A program made the translations under genes and the position numbers. Shown here in pieces: positions 5,743 to 7,048 of a stretch of 7,048 bases of DNA. Positions within the stretch are counted from its first letter, which is position 1. Each line of letters starts with the position of its first letter. The notes beneath the pieces are model-generated. The model saw nothing but the letters and a program-made list of their open reading frames with translations. It was not told the DNA's origin and did not search any database. The stretch is taken from positions 1 through 7,048 of the forward strand of contig JAPPDN010000381.1 in NCBI GenBank assembly GCA_028824575.1. The letters are read 5' to 3'. This DNA is from Candidatus Poribacteria bacterium. GTDB lineage: Bacteria > Poribacteria > WGA-4E > WGA-3G.

Positions 5743-6333
5743 TTAAAGCCCGCCGCTGGTGGAGGTGTTGGTGTAGCTCACCTGCTTTAACATATAACGC
5801 TGCTGCATCGGTTGCGTTGGTGCTGAGAGAACATTGCTCGGCGCGAACTGCCTGCTATTTCTTACGAAACGCGGGAGTTCTATCCGAAGGGTCTCAGGCG
5901 ATGTTGTTATCTGTTCCTCTTGAGACATAGTTGTTACTGATGCTGGGCGCGGGTTTTGATCGAACAGTGGGTACTCTTGATAGAAATAGGTACCTGCTAC
6001 GGTGAGAATCAATGCCATGATGCCACTGAATGCCCACTTCGGACGACGGAATACGTCAAGCAGCTGTTTCCAACTTGTTGTCGCAATTGCCTTAACGCTA
6101 TTGGGTTCACGTTGTTCCGTAGCGAGTCGTTGTTGTAACGTTGACATAAAGTACGGCGAGGGTTCTATCTGCGGCAATTCCTGTACCGCTTTAACAGATT
6201 CCTGAAATCGGGCATATTCCTGTTGACACACCTCGCATTCTCCGAGGTGCCCTTCAAAACCCTGCAGCGTCTGGTAATCGAGGGTGTCTTCAAGATGGGC
6301 AGAGAAGTGTTCCTCAGCCTGTAAGCAGTTCAT
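5743..6333 (-). CDS. Transmembrane zinc-finger anti-sigma factor (ZAS type)
   Basis: 196 aa. The N-terminal cytoplasmic domain (1-~50) carries the zf-HC2 signature of anti-sigma factors: Cys3 and His29-x3-Cys33-x2-Cys36, with the usual MNCxxAEE opening. In this family the domain binds zinc and wraps the cognate ECF sigma factor, blocking RNA polymerase binding. A single membrane segment lies at ~101-117 (AFSGIMALILTVAGTYF). It is followed by an ~80-residue extracytoplasmic tail rich in Thr, Ser, Gln and Pro with no recognisable domain, presumably the stress-sensing or proteolysis target part. It starts 17 nt after the sigma stop codon with AGGAG (6344-6340) 6 nt before the ATG, so the pair is almost certainly co-transcribed. 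The HtrA-like gene follows after 98 nt. Confidence 0.88.
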   Translation of the reverse strand: MNCLQAEEHFSAHLEDTLDYQTLQGFEGHLGECEVCQQEYARFQESVKAVQELPQIEPSPYFMSTLQQRLATEQREPNSVKAIATTSWKQLLDVFRRPKWAFSGIMALILTVAGTYFYQEYPLFDQNPRPASVTTMSQEEQITTSPETLRIELPRFVRNSRQFAPSNVLSAPTQPMQQRYMLKQVSYTNTSTSGGL

Positions 6334-6350
6334 GCGTTACTCCTAAAACA

Positions 6351-6950
6351 TCAAATAAAAGGTTTTAACTTTTCCTTAAGCATAAGCCGGGCGCGGTTGA
6401 TGCGAGATTTCGTTGTACCGCTCCGAAGTTCCAGTACCTCGCTGATTTCATCGTAACTCAGCCCTTGTAGATCACGAAGCACAAGCGGGAGCCTATACTG
6501 TTCTGGTAATTCTGAGATTGCCTGTTGAATAGCGTTCCGTAGTTCCTTCCGTTCGAGTGCGATTTCTGGTTGGAAATCCGGATTCGCCGGTGCGCTTGCA
6601 ATTAGGTCAATTTCCTCGGTGTCGCCATCACTATCACTTCCAGTATTCACAACGTTATCGACTCTGTAACGGTCGTGCCGTCCTCGATTCCGTAGTTCAT
6701 TTTTGCAGAGATTTGAGGCGATGTGATACATCCACGTCTTAAAATGCGCGCCCTCTGATTTGTAACGGTTCGCGGCTTTAAAGATGCGGATGAACGTCTC
6801 CTGAGCCAAATCCTCAGCACTGTCCCTGTCATTGATGAACCGAGCAATGAAATTAACAAGTGGCTGCTGATGGCGGCGCACGAGAAGCGTAAACGCGTTT
6901 TCATCCCCTTTTTGGTAGCGTTCCATTAATTCATCGTCTAACTCAGGCAT
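6351..6950 (-). CDS. ECF RNA polymerase sigma factor (RpoE/SigW-like)
   Basis: 199 aa from the ATG at 6950-6948, preferred because GGAGGG (6961-6956) lies 5 nt upstream and the protein then begins like family members (MPELDDELMERYQKGD). A TTG 39 nt further upstream would add 13 unneeded residues. Region sigma2 spans ~15-85, with the core-binding and -10-recognition segment DLAQETFIRIFKAANRY (47-63) and the FKTWMYHIASN helix (70-80). An acidic, Ser/Asp/Gly-rich linker (~100-125) follows. Region sigma4 (~135-195) contains the LPEQYR motif (148-153) and a helix-turn-helix from LSYDEIS to KSRINRAR (164-187) for -35 recognition. It lacks sigma1 and sigma3, as ECF factors do. It directs RNA polymerase to a stress regulon and is held by the membrane anti-sigma encoded next; such operons are usually self-regulated. 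Confidence 0.92.
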   Translation of the reverse strand: MPELDDELMERYQKGDENAFTLLVRRHQQPLVNFIARFINDRDSAEDLAQETFIRIFKAANRYKSEGAHFKTWMYHIASNLCKNELRNRGRHDRYRVDNVVNTGSDSDGDTEEIDLIASAPANPDFQPEIALERKELRNAIQQAISELPEQYRLPLVLRDLQGLSYDEISEVLELRSGTTKSRINRARLMLKEKLKPFI

Positions 6951-6955
6951 CAGGT

Positions 6956-6966
6956 CCCTCCGGAGG
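6956..6966 (-). promoter_or_regulatory. Shine-Dalgarno of the sigma gene inside a CCTCCGGAGG palindrome
   Basis: GGAGGG (6961-6956, minus) is the ribosome site for the ATG at 6950-6948. It overlaps a perfect 10-bp palindrome, CCTCCGGAGG (6957-6966), the most GC-rich spot in an AT-rich leader. The palindrome could be a small operator or let the anti-SD-like half mask the ribosome site, but the intramolecular stem would be only about 3 bp with a 4-nt loop. Confidence 0.45.
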
Positions 6967-7048
6967 TGCTTATTTACAATACACACCAAGCAGGGAATTT
7001 GGTTGCAATTTTTTTTTTGTCTATTAAAAAGGCGGTCAGCAATTAGTA
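6967..7048 (-). promoter_or_regulatory. Leader and possible promoter of the sigma/anti-sigma operon
   Basis: No gene is seen here. On the minus strand a run of ten A (7018-7009) is followed directly by TTGCAACC (7008-7001), then AT-rich DNA towards the sigma start. An A-tract upstream of an AAC-containing -35 is a frequent look of ECF-type promoters, so this may be the self-regulated start site; I could not assign a -10 with confidence (TGTATT at 6983-6978 has a long 19-nt spacing). The upstream promoter may also lie beyond the window edge. Confidence 0.25.

Noticed and set aside
6951..6989. Longer sigma-factor start at a TTG (13 extra residues)
   Set aside because: The ATG at 6950 has GGAGGG 5 nt upstream and gives the normal family N-terminus.
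6985..7018. Rightward terminator: ACCAA/TTGGT stem followed by ten T
   Set aside because: The stem is only 5 bp with a 9-nt loop, no rightward gene ends there, and the T-run is separated from the stem; the A-tract on the other strand is better read as part of the sigma-gene upstream region.

Overview
The window is a bacterial chromosomal fragment of moderate GC with AT-rich intergenic DNA. It has consensus-like sigma70 promoters, purine-rich ribosome binding sites and tightly packed operons. A formylglycine-generating-enzyme-like (SUMF1/EgtB/PvdO) domain fused to a sialidase-like BNR domain, followed directly by a phytanoyl-CoA-dioxygenase (PhyH) protein, resembles the gene content of Candidatus Poribacteria and, less specifically, Planctomycetes and related glycan-degrading marine bacteria. 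That placement is inferred from gene content, not from a phylogenetic marker.

Layout. (1) Positions 1-92, minus strand: the first 30 codons of a secreted protein (TTG start, signal peptide) that runs off the left edge. (2) Positions 93-418: a 326-bp regulatory region with two back-to-back sigma70-type promoters whose -35 boxes are 24 bp apart. One fires left into the secreted-protein gene and the other right into the next operon. (3) Positions 419-4457, plus strand: a three-gene operon of FGE-like/sialidase-like fusion, PhyH dioxygenase, and membrane-anchored phospholipase-D-like protein with two HKD motifs. The first two genes are 1 nt apart. The second and third are linked by a possible 13-codon micro-ORF that overlaps both. 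(4) Positions 4463-6950, minus strand, convergent: an envelope-stress-type operon transcribed in the order ECF sigma factor, zinc-finger transmembrane anti-sigma factor, exported HtrA/Deg-like protein with one PDZ domain. The two operons converge with 5 nt between stop codons and share a small inverted repeat. (5) Positions 6951-7048: leader of the sigma gene, with an A-tract and a possible promoter.

How the parts work together. The minus operon has the logic of the rpoE-rseA-(rseB)-degP/mucD systems: a sigma factor, the membrane anti-sigma that holds it, and a periplasmic protease-like effector or sensor. The HtrA-like protein keeps the catalytic Ser and Asp, but Phe occupies the expected position of the catalytic His, so it may be a pseudoprotease, a PDZ sensor or a chaperone. 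The plus operon suggests processing of a glycan, glycolipid or other modified substrate. Its sialidase-like domain lacks the usual first arginine and its FGE-like domain keeps only one of the two catalytic cysteines, so neither classical activity should be assumed.

The most notable observations are the catalytic-site substitutions in otherwise well-preserved folds, the fusion architecture, the tight divergent promoter pair and the coupled micro-ORF. No CRISPR array, tRNA, rRNA or insertion sequence was recognised.
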